This document shows, piece by piece, positions 36,362-45,364 of a DNA stretch of 64,000 nt. The stretch lies in contig NZ_CP138858.1 of NCBI RefSeq assembly GCF_033878955.1, forward strand, positions 4,925,001 through 4,989,000, written 5' to 3'. The notes under the pieces were generated by a model. The model worked only from the letters and a program-made list of their open reading frames with translations. It had not been told where the DNA came from and did no database searches. Both the position numbers and the translations under genes were made by a program. Origin of the DNA: Coraliomargarita algicola. GTDB lineage: Bacteria > Verrucomicrobiota > Verrucomicrobiia > Opitutales > Coraliomargaritaceae. Position 1 is the first letter of the stretch. Each line of letters begins with the position of its first letter.

Positions 36362-38232
36362 GTAAACGCACACGCAGCATCGCACGTATGGTCTATCTCT
36401 ATGCCGCACTGCCGATCATGGCGGTCGTCATAGTGATTGTTGGCTGGATGGTTTCCGTCCGTTTTACTGATTATGTTGAAGAGCGGGCTCTATTGATGGA
36501 ACAGCTCAATACCATGGTCTCAAATGTTGAATTTAATCCAATCGAGCACATCGACGAGATTGAGTTTATGCGGGAAGAAAGAAGTAAAACGCATCAGCAA
36601 GAGTTCTTCCGCAGTATGGCGCTGGCCTTTGCGATATTGTTATTTGGAGTTGCTGTGCCATTTATGGCTACACGTTATTTTGTACAACGCTTACAGGCTA
36701 ACCTTGATTTGCTAAATGATCGTTTGGATAGCATTGGCACTGGAGCTTCGGCGCTGATGCCGCAAACTTTCGACTTCGAAGAGTTCGACCGCCTCTCGGA
36801 AACACTTCGTAAAATTACACGTAATCATGGCGAGACGGAACAACGTTGGAAACATGCTGAAAAAGAACTGATCTCCGCTAATTTAGATTTGATCGAGCAG
36901 GCTAATGAACTGAAGAAGGGGCGTAAAGTCGCGCTCAGTATGATGGAGGATGCGGACAGCGCCAGAGATGAACTGGAACTCGTTAATCAGCGCTTGAATC
37001 AAGTGTTGGAGCAAGCGAAACAATCCGCCCATGAAGCAGATAGTGCCAACCGTGCTAAGAGTGATTTTCTGGCTACCATGAGTCATGAGATTCGCACACC
37101 TCTCAATGGGATCATCGGTTTCGTTGAAATGCTTAGCGATACCGAACTCGATGAAGAACAAGAGGACTATCTGGCCACCGTTAAGACGAGTAGTGAGGCT
37201 CTGATGTCTTTGATCAATGATGTGCTCGACTTCTCCAAAGTCGAATCGGGCAATCTAAACTTAGAAGCACGGGATTTTTCACTCCTACCAGTGATTCGGG
37301 AATTGAGTTCGATGTTTTTCACCCAAGCTACAGAGAAGGGCTTGAGCCTGAATATCAATGTGGACGAAGATGTTCCGCGTAAGATTCGAGGCGATGAAAC
37401 ACGCTTACGTCAAATTTTAACCAACCTGCTTTCTAACGCAATCAAGTTTACGGAGAAGGGTGAGGTCTCGCTCAGCATCTGCACGCACTATATCGATTTT
37501 GAGAGTAATCAGGTCGACCTTGAATTTGAGGTCAGGGACACTGGCATCGGAATGACCCGTGAGCAACTTGGCCAACTCTTTAGACCATTTTCGCAAGGAG
37601 ATAGCTCGACCACTCGTAAATACGGAGGAACCGGGCTCGGCCTAGCCATTTGTAAACGTCTGAGTGAGGCGATGGGAGGTAAAGCATGGGCTACCAGTCT
37701 GCCTGGCGAGGGCTCTTGTTTTTTTAGTCGTGTGCGATTCGAAATCGTCTCCTTGAAGGACTCGCGGCCACCAATTCCGATACCAGCCAAAGCTAAAAAA
37801 ATGCCAAATTTAGATAAGACAAAGCAATCTTTAGTGGCCGAGCAATTGCCACTAAAGATTGCAGTCGCGGAAGATAACTTAGCTAACCAACGAGTGATTA
37901 TGATCATGCTGCGTCGTTTGGGATGGGCTGCTGATTTTGCGGCGAATGGTGAAGAATTATTAGAATTAGTGCGTAAGCAAGATTATGATCTAATCTTTAT
38001 GGATCTACAAATGCCTTTGATGGACGGTCTTGAAGCAACGCGTCAACTCCGCCAGGGGGCCGCTGGTGAAACTGCCAAAGATGTCAAGATTGTGGCATTG
38101 ACGGCTAATGCGCTTGCTGGAGACGAGGCCCGTTGCCTGGAAAATGGTATGGACGCCTATCTTAGCAAACCACTGCGACTAAACCTATTGAAGCAAACTA
38201 TTTTGCGTCTATACGAAAAGCAGGAGGTGTAG
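36358..38232 (+). CDS. hybrid sensor histidine kinase with receiver domain
   Basis: A 624-residue hybrid kinase with two membrane helices (about 12-35 and 88-108), a coiled coil to about 225, and HisKA with FLATMSHEIRTPLNGIIGF (H243). HATPase_c blocks are LSNAIKF, DTGIGM and GGTGLGLAI, followed by a C-terminal receiver domain IAVAEDNLANQ...LIFMDLQMPLMDG (D549). The start is TTG in a 4-bp TTGA overlap with the upstream PAS protein. No output-domain response regulator is encoded next to it, so the phosphate acceptor lies elsewhere. The downstream dus gene is convergent. Confidence 0.92.
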   Translation: MSKRTRSIARMVYLYAALPIMAVVIVIVGWMVSVRFTDYVEERALLMEQLNTMVSNVEFNPIEHIDEIEFMREERSKTHQQEFFRSMALAFAILLFGVAVPFMATRYFVQRLQANLDLLNDRLDSIGTGASALMPQTFDFEEFDRLSETLRKITRNHGETEQRWKHAEKELISANLDLIEQANELKKGRKVALSMMEDADSARDELELVNQRLNQVLEQAKQSAHEADSANRAKSDFLATMSHEIRTPLNGIIGFVEMLSDTELDEEQEDYLATVKTSSEALMSLINDVLDFSKVESGNLNLEARDFSLLPVIRELSSMFFTQATEKGLSLNINVDEDVPRKIRGDETRLRQILTNLLSNAIKFTEKGEVSLSICTHYIDFESNQVDLEFEVRDTGIGMTREQLGQLFRPFSQGDSSTTRKYGGTGLGLAICKRLSEAMGGKAWATSLPGEGSCFFSRVRFEIVSLKDSRPPIPIPAKAKKMPNLDKTKQSLVAEQLPLKIAVAEDNLANQRVIMIMLRRLGWAADFAANGEELLELVRKQDYDLIFMDLQMPLMDGLEATRQLRQGAAGETAKDVKIVALTANALAGDEARCLENGMDAYLSKPLRLNLLKQTILRLYEKQEV

Positions 38233-38254
38233 ACGCCTCTATTGAATTTAGCTA

Positions 38255-39319
38255 TTACAGCGAGCAGCCACGCGAGGTTTCGCAGTTTGGGCGAGCGACC
38301 AGTCCTTTAATCGGTTCATCTGGGAAAGGTAGGTCGGCGCGGCCCTCATTGATCAAATGCTGATCGCAAATCGCGTCTAATTCAGATTTACTTCGTGCGC
38401 GGCGCATGTCGTGCAAGAACTGGCCGTCTGTGTCGACTCCGAGTCCGACGAAGTTCAGAAATTTCTTCATGTGGTTGATGTGGTATTGCCCGTCCACATT
38501 CGGGCGACTTGTCGCTACGATCAGGTCTTCAATATATGCACGTACATCGCCCAGTGTCGGTTGAAAGATAGGCTGTCCCGCAAAGTGCTCGCGGTGCTGG
38601 CGGAAGATCCAAGGATTGCGGATGCACGAGCGGCCGATCATCAGTCCTGCGCTGCCTGTGTGGTCGAGCACCCATTGCCCTTTAGCCACAGAGGTGACGT
38701 TGCCATTGGCCAGCACCGGGCAGGCGAGCCGCTCGACTGCCCGTTTGATATATTCGTAGTGCACTTCACTGCGATAAGCCTCTTTCACTGTGCGCGCGTG
38801 TAGACTCAGTAGATCTACTTTATGCTTTTCGATCAGATCGAGGATGCGTTCAAAATGCTGGTCACTGTCGAAGCCGATCCGCATTTTTACGGTGAAACGC
38901 CCTTTGATGGCTCCGCGCAGGCAGTTGAGCACTTCGTCCACTTTTGAGGGCTCGCGTAAGAGCCCACCGCCCACGTTTTTCTTGTAAACTTTGGGCGCGG
39001 GGCAGCCCATATTCAGGTCGATACCGGCGACTGGAAGCTGAGCAGATTCGATTGCTTCGACCGTACGTCTTAGGTCTGGTAAACTTTCTCCAATAAGTTG
39101 GGCGAAGACTGGACGACCGGTATTATGCTGGCACACCGCGTCGACGATGTGTTGTTCCAGTGTTGAGTGGCCATGCACGCGAAAATACTCCGTAAAAAGC
39201 AGGTCCGGAGCGCCATACTTGCCCAATAGACGCATAAAGGGCAGGGTGGTCACATCCTGCATGGGGGCTAGAGCCGTCCATGGTTGACCAGCAATCAGAG
39301 GTGCAGGGAGTGGACTCAT
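38255..39319 (-). CDS. dus: tRNA-dihydrouridine synthase
   Basis: A 354-residue FMN enzyme that reduces uridine to dihydrouridine in tRNA. Diagnostic parts are ALAPMQDVTTLPF, GIDLNMGCPAPKVYKKNVGGGLL (with the catalytic Cys in MGCPAP), FTVKMRIGFD, LSLHART and ANGNVTS...GLMIGRSCIRNPWIF. The C-terminal tail (CETSRGCSL) is short. It is the last gene of a tight minus-strand run with the bifunctional-nuclease gene (10 bp) and ffh. Confidence 0.93.
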   Translation of the reverse strand: MSPLPAPLIAGQPWTALAPMQDVTTLPFMRLLGKYGAPDLLFTEYFRVHGHSTLEQHIVDAVCQHNTGRPVFAQLIGESLPDLRRTVEAIESAQLPVAGIDLNMGCPAPKVYKKNVGGGLLREPSKVDEVLNCLRGAIKGRFTVKMRIGFDSDQHFERILDLIEKHKVDLLSLHARTVKEAYRSEVHYEYIKRAVERLACPVLANGNVTSVAKGQWVLDHTGSAGLMIGRSCIRNPWIFRQHREHFAGQPIFQPTLGDVRAYIEDLIVATSRPNVDGQYHINHMKKFLNFVGLGVDTDGQFLHDMRRARSKSELDAICDQHLINEGRADLPFPDEPIKGLVARPNCETSRGCSL

Positions 39320-39329
39320 GCGATCGGGG

Positions 39330-39773
39330 CTAGGAGCCTTGGTCCAGAATTTTTGCTAAGATTTCAGTCATGTCATCAACAGAATCGATGACAGTTTGAG
39401 CGACATAGATCGGTTTTCCGGAGGCGAGGGCGATGACCATGGAATCACTGGGTCGGGCGTCCAATTCGATAATCTTGTGGCCGAGTTCGTTTTCCATCGA
39501 GAGGATCAGGCGCGCATAGAATGTGCCCTGGTCCGCATGGTTGATCACCACGCGCTCCACTTCAGCTCCGAGGCCATCCAGCATTGTTAGCATGAGGTCG
39601 TGCGTTAGCGGGCGTTCGGCTTGAACCCCATCGATCGCACGTTGAATGGCTTCGCCGATGCCTTGATCGACATAGATGACGAAGGTTTTTTCATCGTTAC
39701 CAAGGAAGATGGCACAACCGCTGGAGGTCGGCATCACCCCTTTAACGAGAACTGGGACGACTTGTTTATCCAT
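39330..39773 (-). CDS. bifunctional nuclease family protein (DUF151)
   Basis: A 147-residue BFN/DUF151 protein. Conserved blocks are GCAIFLGNDEKTFVIYVDQGIGEAI, RPLTHDLMLTMLDGLGAEVERVVINH, FYARLIL and ARPSDSMVIALASGKPIYV. Plant and thermotoga relatives have nuclease activity; the bacterial role is unclear. It sits between ffh (6 bp) and dus (10 bp). Confidence 0.9.
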   Translation of the reverse strand: MDKQVVPVLVKGVMPTSSGCAIFLGNDEKTFVIYVDQGIGEAIQRAIDGVQAERPLTHDLMLTMLDGLGAEVERVVINHADQGTFYARLILSMENELGHKIIELDARPSDSMVIALASGKPIYVAQTVIDSVDDMTEILAKILDQGS

Positions 39774-39779
39774 TTGAAA

Positions 39780-41144
39780 TTACATTCCCGGTAGGTTGGT
39801 GGGCAGGCCGCTTGAATCGTTGCCCATTTGCGCCTTCATCGCCTTCATCATTTTTCGACCTTTACCCCCACGCATCATCTTCATCATCTTTTGCATTTGA
39901 GTAAATTGTTTGAGCAGCGCGTTGACATCACGCACTTGCACGCCCGAGCCGTTGGCGATGCGTTTTAGGCGGCTGCCGCGAAGTAGGCGAGGTTGGCGGC
40001 GCTCCTGCACGGTCATCGAGAGAATGATCGCTTCTGTGCGTGCCATCTTCTTTTCCTCCTCATCTCCGATTTCGACACCACTCATACCGGGCATCATGCC
40101 CACCAGAGAGCCCAGAGAGCCCATTTTTTTGACCTGCTGCATCTGGGATAAAAAGTCTTCGAGATTAAAATCCGCCTTACGCATCTTTTCGGCCATGCGT
40201 TCCGCTTCATCCTGATCGATCGTTTCCTGTGCTTTTTCCACCAGCGATACCACATCGCCCATACCAAGAATACGGGAGGCCATGCGGTCGGGGTGAAACA
40301 GGTCAAACTCGTCTGACTTTTCCCCCGTGCCCATAAACTTGATCGGCACATTAGAGATCGACTTCATCGAAAGCGCTGCACCGCCACGGGCGTCGCCGTC
40401 GAGCTTGGTCAGAATGATTCCCGTGCATCCCACTGCCTCGTGGAAATGCTTGGCGACATTGACCGCCTCCTGGCCCAGCGCCGCGTCAGCGACCAACAGA
40501 ATTTCATCCGGTTGCACTTCAGCCTTCAAGCGCTTGATCTCTTCGATCAAGTTTTCGTCGATTTGTAGCCGACCAGCGGTGTCAAAAATAATGAGATTTG
40601 CGTCGGCTTCCTTGGCTGCTTGTAAGCCGCGCTTGCCGATCTGGACTACGTCTTTCTCTTCGCGGTCACCGTAAAAGGTGCAGCCTTCGTTCTTGGCCAG
40701 CATTTCGAGTTGGTCGATTGCCGCTGGACGATACACATCACAGGCGACCAAAGCCGGACGATAATCACGCTTCTTGGCCATGTAGCGTGCCAGTTTGCCA
40801 CTGCTGGTGGTTTTACCCGAGCCATGCAAGCCCACCATCATAATGCGCAGAGGCTTTTTATCTTCGAGTTCTGTGGCGCCTTCCCCGAGCAGTTTGACCA
40901 GTTCGTCGTGAATGATCTTAATCACCTGTTGGCCGGGCGTGACTGATTTGAGCACTTCTTGCCCCACACACTGCTCTTTTACCGTGGCGACAAATTCGCG
41001 CGCTACTTTAAAGTGTACATCCGCAGAGAGCAGCGCTTGGCGCACCTCTTTGAGCGCTTCGGCCATATTCTCTTCGCTCAGTTTGCCGACACCCCGTAAA
41101 TTACGAAGTGCACTGCCTAGTTTATCTGTTAAATTTTCTAACAT
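39780..41144 (-). CDS. ffh: signal recognition particle protein Ffh
   Basis: A 454-residue SRP54 homologue that binds signal sequences and 4.5S RNA and delivers nascent membrane proteins to FtsY. It has an N-domain helical bundle, then the G-domain (GLHGSGKTTSSGKLA, ACDVYRPAAIDQL, DTAGRL, TKLDGDARGG) and the methionine-rich M-domain (MTVQERRQPRLLRGSRLKRIANGSG; then MQKMMKMMRGGKGRKMMKAM). The 4.5S RNA gene was not seen in the window. It heads the ffh-DUF151-dus run. Confidence 0.97.
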   Translation of the reverse strand: MLENLTDKLGSALRNLRGVGKLSEENMAEALKEVRQALLSADVHFKVAREFVATVKEQCVGQEVLKSVTPGQQVIKIIHDELVKLLGEGATELEDKKPLRIMMVGLHGSGKTTSSGKLARYMAKKRDYRPALVACDVYRPAAIDQLEMLAKNEGCTFYGDREEKDVVQIGKRGLQAAKEADANLIIFDTAGRLQIDENLIEEIKRLKAEVQPDEILLVADAALGQEAVNVAKHFHEAVGCTGIILTKLDGDARGGAALSMKSISNVPIKFMGTGEKSDEFDLFHPDRMASRILGMGDVVSLVEKAQETIDQDEAERMAEKMRKADFNLEDFLSQMQQVKKMGSLGSLVGMMPGMSGVEIGDEEEKKMARTEAIILSMTVQERRQPRLLRGSRLKRIANGSGVQVRDVNALLKQFTQMQKMMKMMRGGKGRKMMKAMKAQMGNDSSGLPTNLPGM

Positions 41145-41259
41145 AATCTTTCTGCCTGTATTGCCTAAGTCTACGCTTCAGTGCTGGCAACGGGAAAGTT
41201 TGCGAGAATTTCCAGCCTATTGTGGACGTATTATGGGCTAGTTCAGATTTGGATCCTCA

Positions 41260-41280
41260 CCGAGCAAACAAAAAGCTCGG
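41260..41280 (+). promoter_or_regulatory. hairpin just ahead of the YhhQ start codon
   Basis: CCGAGC and GCTCGG pair around an A-rich loop (AAACAAAAA), ending three bases before ATG 41284. It could hide the initiation region of the queuosine-precursor transporter. I could not fit it to a known preQ1 aptamer. Confidence 0.35.
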
Positions 41281-41283
41281 CGT

Positions 41284-41958
41284 ATGTCTCATATGCTGCC
41301 AGAGAGTCAGCTTTTCTTAGATATGCAGTCCTCAAATCCATCCACGCACAGTCTGGTGCGGCTCATTGCTTTGCACGTCCTCTTCATCGCGGCCAGTAAT
41401 TATTTGGTGCAGTTTCCGATTCAAATTTTCGGTCTCCATACCACTTGGGGGGCATTCAGTTTCCCATTAATTTTTCTGACGACTGACTTAACTGTGCGCA
41501 TCTGTGGGGCTGAATTGGCGCGTAAGGTGATCTTTATCGCCATGTTTCCAGCCTTATTGCTTTCGTACCTCATATCTGTGCTGTTTCTGGACGGGGCCTA
41601 TCAGGGGGCGGGGCAGTTGCTCGTATGGAATGCTTTTGTGGCACGGATCGCAGTGGCGAGTTTTGCGGCCTATGCGATTGGGCAACTGTGCGATGTCTTG
41701 GTTTTTAATCGACTCCGCCAGCGTCGGCAGTGGTGGTTGGCTCCTGCGGCATCGAGTGTGTTTGGGAATGCGGTGGATACCGTTGCTTTTTTTGCGATCG
41801 CATTCTATGCGTCCAGCGATGCGTTTATGGCTGCGAACTGGACGGAAATCGCCGCAGTCGATTACGCTTTTAAATTACTCATTAATATTCTGTTGTTTCT
41901 CCCCGCATACAAGGTGGTCTTACGTCGCTTGCAGCGGCGATTGGAGTCGCCAGCTTAA
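41284..41958 (+). CDS. yhhQ: queuosine precursor transporter YhhQ family
   Basis: A 224-residue membrane protein of the VUT/YhhQ family, which imports 7-cyano- or 7-aminomethyl-7-deazaguanine for queuosine synthesis. It matches E. coli YhhQ along its length: ASNYLVQFPIQIFGLHTTWGAFSFPLIFL, TDLTVRICGAELARKVIF, FVARIAVASFAAYAIGQ, DVLVFNRLRQRRQWWLAP and VDYAFKLLINILLFLPAYKVVL. About six membrane helices are visible. An inner ATG at 41323 would also give a family-like start. No other queuosine gene is adjacent. Confidence 0.92.
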   Translation: MSHMLPESQLFLDMQSSNPSTHSLVRLIALHVLFIAASNYLVQFPIQIFGLHTTWGAFSFPLIFLTTDLTVRICGAELARKVIFIAMFPALLLSYLISVLFLDGAYQGAGQLLVWNAFVARIAVASFAAYAIGQLCDVLVFNRLRQRRQWWLAPAASSVFGNAVDTVAFFAIAFYASSDAFMAANWTEIAAVDYAFKLLINILLFLPAYKVVLRRLQRRLESPA

Positions 41959-42519
41959 GGGGGCCTTCCGTTATCGTCATAATCTATCTGAGACTCCACT
42001 TTTTGAGTCAGACAAAGGACGATATTCACTATCGTATTTTATCATACTATAAGAATAACGGAATGAGCCGAATGGCACGAACTTAAGGGTTTTGACGCTA
42101 AAATTGTAGGGGCTTCACTTGGATATTGTCTCAATAAAGCGACATCTTCGAATTCTTAGACAGCAAGAGGCCTAAGTCTTACAACTTCGGCTACAATATT
42201 TACTTTATGTAGCCGAAATCGTGAGATTTTGAACCATTTTGATCGCAAATCTGAGTTATAATTTATTATTGAGACAGTTCACTAGTGAAGACCGCGTCTG
42301 AAAAGTCGCTCGGCAGCTAGATTCTATGCGGCGTGCCACAAGTGGCAGCCCTACGTTTTACATGCATCTGGAGTGCGACGCAGCATGGTAGGGGTTGATC
42401 ACAAAAGAACGATAATGATGGGCGATCATTATCATTTGTGTATTGAGACACCTGAACCGAATTTGGTGGACAGGGATGTGCTGGGACCGGTCTACCGCTA
42501 TATTCATCTACACTATGCG
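41959..42519. other. 561-bp noncoding region rich in inverted repeats
   Basis: No coding frame is supported between yhhQ and the MFS gene. The stretch holds a 150-bp palindromic element (42127-42276) and a perfect TTCCGTTAT/ATAACGGAA pair (41966-41974, 42055-42063). It also has a TGCCAC/GTGGCA hairpin near 42340, a GATAATGAT/ATCATTATC hairpin (42411-42433), and a third copy of TATTGAGACA at 42441-42450. It looks like a graveyard of small mobile or structured elements. Confidence 0.6.
42127..42276. mobile_element. MITE-like palindromic element
   Basis: The ends are a perfect 10-bp inverted repeat (TGTCTCAATA at 42127-42136 and TATTGAGACA at 42267-42276). The exact centre is a perfect 10-bp hairpin (TTCGGCTACA 42186-42195 and TGTAGCCGAA 42208-42217). 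Each arm is 69 bases long, and the arms are still partly complementary near the centre. This is the shape of two transposon ends joined without an interior. No clear target duplication was found. Confidence 0.5.
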
Positions 42520-44103
42520 CTAGGGGAGTGGGGGCCCGTCTTTAGCGTCTGATTGTATGCTGCTTTCCTGTGTTGGGGACCTGCCGCTGTGTGTGGCGCG
42601 ATAGAGTGTCGCGCGGGTTGATTTACCCGTTCGACGCAGCATTTCATACGGGAACGCTGTCATCCGGCGCATGCCCATATTGAGGCCCGAGGTGCGTTGG
42701 AGTGTATTGCGGACGGAGGCAAACACTTGGTCGCGGATTTCGGCCTCGCTGACGGTTCCAGCTTCATCGATAAGTGAGAGTCGGTGCCATGCATAGAGCC
42801 CGGTAAGTGCTGCGATACAGAAGACGAAATCAATGCCTCGTAGGTTGAGCGCTGGGATCGCGACCGCACCGCCTGGCAGTGCGGTGTCTGCGCTATAGAA
42901 GATTTTGATACTGATCTCTTTGATGGCAAAAAAGCTGCCGATCAAACCGCCCACGATTGGAGCGATGGTGGCGGCCAATCCCGCGAAAAAAGCATTGGTT
43001 CCGAGGTAGGCGGTGGCCTTCCCGTGTGGTGCTAAGCGCAGGGCTATGTTGGCCGCGCACAGGTTAAAGCCCGCCGTTGAAATGCCGCCCACGATATGGA
43101 TCACAATTAACAGTGGAATCGTGAGGCTATGTCGCTCGGGAAGTGTGGTGAAGGGGTAGAGCAGTAAGATGAAAATGAAAAGTGGCACCGACACCGCGAG
43201 CACACTTTTATTGCTGTACCGGTCGGCGATCGCGCCCCATACTTTGAAGAAGTAAATGTTCGTTATTTGACTGAGCACCGCGAGCATGATGATGCCACTC
43301 ATCGGTATGCCGATACGGTTCAACATATAGACGGTAAAGAAGGCTCCTGACATAATGACTGTGAAGCTCCATGCACTGGAGAAGAACAACAAACGGCGGA
43401 AGTTGTGATCTTTGATCGGAGCCATTAGGGAGCGGAAGAAGTTCGAGCCAGCTTCTGGCTTGGGCATCTGTGGCTCTGGCACGTGGGTGAGCAGTCTAGC
43501 GCCATAGAGTCCGAACATTGCGGCCCCCATGAAGATCATGGCGTAGGCATAGGACGCTTCGCCGATGAGCGTAGTCAAACCATCGACACTGAAGCCAGCG
43601 ATCAGGCTCAGCACCGCGCCTAGGGCAGTCGCGGCAGCCAGCCTTGAGGCTAGGTAGCGGCCCATTGATTGAGCGGGCACGATGTCCTTCATCCAAGAGT
43701 TCCACGAACAACCGGCAAATGCGCCACCCACGAAGAAGGCGATCATAAAGAAGGTGAATAAGAAGACGCGACTGCCCTCGGGGGCATATAATGGAGTGAG
43801 GGCAGCAGCCACCAGAGACAGTCGTGAGGCCACTGCAAAAATGACGGTCAGCAGTTTACGTTTTCCAATCTTCTCCACGGCGAGGATCGCGGGAATCTGA
43901 GCCATTTGTGCCATCGGTGCGAGACTCGCCAATAGGCCAATCACGAAGTTGTTCGCGCCCAAGGCAAGTGCCATACCGGGCAAAAAGGCTCCTGTCACCA
44001 GTAGGGCCATCGCATGCGAGCACAGTCCGTCGTAGAAGAGATATTTGAGTCCCTTTGCGCGTTCGGAGTCGGATAGATGATGTGTCGGTGTATACCAAGC
44101 CAT
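42520..44103 (-). CDS. major facilitator superfamily transporter
   Basis: About 527 residues with 11-12 membrane helices and the MFS shape. The first half is AMALLVTGAFLPGMALALGANNFVIGLLASLAPMAQM, and a GKATAYLGTNAFFAGLAATIAPIVGGLIG block lies in the second half. A long polar cytoplasmic C-terminus (residues 455-527, rich in R and S) is unusual. I chose ATG 44103 (MAWYTPTHHLSDSERAKG); the open frame extends 12 residues further. The substrate is unknown, and no neighbouring catabolic gene suggests one. Confidence 0.85.
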   Translation of the reverse strand: MAWYTPTHHLSDSERAKGLKYLFYDGLCSHAMALLVTGAFLPGMALALGANNFVIGLLASLAPMAQMAQIPAILAVEKIGKRKLLTVIFAVASRLSLVAAALTPLYAPEGSRVFLFTFFMIAFFVGGAFAGCSWNSWMKDIVPAQSMGRYLASRLAAATALGAVLSLIAGFSVDGLTTLIGEASYAYAMIFMGAAMFGLYGARLLTHVPEPQMPKPEAGSNFFRSLMAPIKDHNFRRLLFFSSAWSFTVIMSGAFFTVYMLNRIGIPMSGIIMLAVLSQITNIYFFKVWGAIADRYSNKSVLAVSVPLFIFILLLYPFTTLPERHSLTIPLLIVIHIVGGISTAGFNLCAANIALRLAPHGKATAYLGTNAFFAGLAATIAPIVGGLIGSFFAIKEISIKIFYSADTALPGGAVAIPALNLRGIDFVFCIAALTGLYAWHRLSLIDEAGTVSEAEIRDQVFASVRNTLQRTSGLNMGMRRMTAFPYEMLRRTGKSTRATLYRATHSGRSPTQESSIQSDAKDGPPLP

Positions 44104-44231
44104 TCTTAGGCATGTTGCACATAAGGGGCCAGATCGCAACGAGGCTTAAGTCTTAAAGGGCAATCGCGGGCATAAGGGAAAACCCACGAAAGAGTGGAGG
44201 GTTTTAGTAAAACAAGATAAATTGGACTGAC

Positions 44232-44310
44232 CCTTTTTGTTGGCCCTTTTTGTTGGCCGGGACTGACCCTTTTTGTTGGCCGACCCTTTTTGTTGGCCTT
44301 TTTGTTGGCC
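44232..44310. repeat. five copies of the 14-mer CCTTTTTGTTGGCC
   Basis: Exact copies lie at 44232-44245, 44245-44258, 44268-44281, 44285-44298 and 44297-44310. Neighbouring copies share end bases in two places, and two are preceded by GGACTGAC. The array directly precedes the IS66 relic. Confidence 0.9.
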
Positions 44311-44318
44311 GACCTACA

Positions 44319-44528
44319 AAAATTGGAGCTAAGAACTGGATGTTCATTGGACATCCAGACGCAGGACAGAAAAGCGCCGTCATTTACTCTCTACTACAAA
44401 CCTGCACCATCCACAATATCAACCCATACGATTATCTCACTGATGTATTGGCAAAATTGATCCCTCACGATGGCGGTCCTCCTGAGACGATCTTAGAACA
44501 GCTGCTACCTCAGAACTGGAGCAACTAG
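44319..44528 (+). pseudogene. IS66-family transposase, C-terminal relic
   Basis: The frame KIGAKNWMFIGHPDAGQKSAV, then IYSLLQTCTIHNINPYDYLTDVLAKL and LLPQNW, is the end of an IS66 TnpC transposase (usual form: RKNWLF...Y-L-TC...P..YL.DVL). Only about 70 of about 500 residues remain. The frame is open upstream only through the tandem 14-mer array, so there is no real start. It marks the edge of the accessory region next to the last integron cassette. Confidence 0.8.
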
Positions 44529-44572
44529 CGCAAGCTAAAAGATGGAGGTCAATGTTCGGACGATGACTGATA

Positions 44573-45280
44573 TTAAATTTCCTGTTCAATTCTTTGCTTC
44601 TTTAAATTTAATATTTTTTCAGGGGAGAACCCCATGAATTTGTATAGGATGAAGTCTGCAATTTCTAGTGCGTTAATTGGCAAATCAAGGTATTTATCTT
44701 TAATTTCAGAATGGTTAGATTTCCAGAAGTCGACAACAAGTAAGAATGCTACATGGATTCCAACTTTCGATCTGATTTTATATAGCTGTTTTGCTCCGAG
44801 TCTGAAGCTTTCTGATCGTTCATGCAGTGCATCGATCTCATTAACTCTTTGCTGTCGGAGTTTGATCTCCCTGATGAGGTCTTCTTTTTCTTTCTTTAAC
44901 GTGTCGGCTCTTGCTGTGTCTTCTAGGGATTGATCATAAATTACATTAAAGGATTTGATGTAATCTTCTTTCTCGATTTCCGAAATAACCCACTTGTAGA
45001 ATTTGATTTCATTTGTCTTTTTTTGGAACTCTGACGAATCGAATTCGAGTGTTCCGTTTGCCATTTCAATAAGTGGTCTGCGGAGATTTTCAATCATGCT
45101 TTCAACGTCACATTTTGGAGGAGCGAGCCGAATAAATTTTCCTTTAGAGGGTTGATTTAACTTTTCTCTGGTGTGTTTCCAAAGCTCCCATTCTTCGTGT
45201 TGCTCGAAGCTATCAAATATGTTGTCAAATTCGGAGATTTTCTGCGTCCAGTCAGAATTGATGAATTCGTAGGTGTCCAT
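44573..45280 (-). CDS. hypothetical protein, integron cassette gene
   Basis: A 235-residue protein that I do not recognise. It is acidic-to-neutral and mostly helical; residues 120-165 (YDQSLEDTARADTLKKEKEDLIREIKLRQQRVNEIDALHERS) look like a coiled coil. A hydrophobic patch (VGIHVAFLLVVDFW) follows, and there is no signal peptide. Base composition is visibly more AT-rich than the chromosomal genes, which suggests transfer. It is the fourth minus-strand cassette; an attC-like site (45292-45364) lies upstream. The downstream attC, if it existed, was lost near 44530-44572, where the IS66 relic begins. Confidence 0.65.
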   Translation of the reverse strand: MDTYEFINSDWTQKISEFDNIFDSFEQHEEWELWKHTREKLNQPSKGKFIRLAPPKCDVESMIENLRRPLIEMANGTLEFDSSEFQKKTNEIKFYKWVISEIEKEDYIKSFNVIYDQSLEDTARADTLKKEKEDLIREIKLRQQRVNEIDALHERSESFRLGAKQLYKIRSKVGIHVAFLLVVDFWKSNHSEIKDKYLDLPINALEIADFILYKFMGFSPEKILNLKKQRIEQEI

Positions 45281-45291
45281 TTTTATTTTTT

Positions 45292-45364
45292 GTCGAACGT
45301 AGCTGTGGCACGGAGTGAGCGACGAAGGAGCGAACGAAGTTGACCACCAGCGACTGGTTCGAAC
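45292..45364 (-). other. attC-like site between cassettes
   Basis: The outer arms are GTTCGAAC (45357-45364) and GTCGAAC (45292-45298). The inner arms CCACCAGC and GCTGTGG pair with one unpaired base, as in integron attC hairpins. The site begins two bases after the stop codon of the 45365-45775 gene and ends just before the next cassette gene. It shares CAGTCG and CTACGTTCGA with the other spacers. Confidence 0.7.

Noticed and set aside
41145..41283. preQ1 riboswitch ahead of yhhQ
   Set aside because: I could not match the consensus of a known preQ1 class; only a simple hairpin is visible.
44232..44310. CRISPR array
   Set aside because: Repeats are 14 bases and overlap or lie next to each other with no unique spacers; no cas gene is present.
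44250..44318. Start of a complete small gene ahead of the IS66 relic
   Set aside because: These codons translate the tandem 14-mer array; only the downstream KNWMFIG part matches a transposase.
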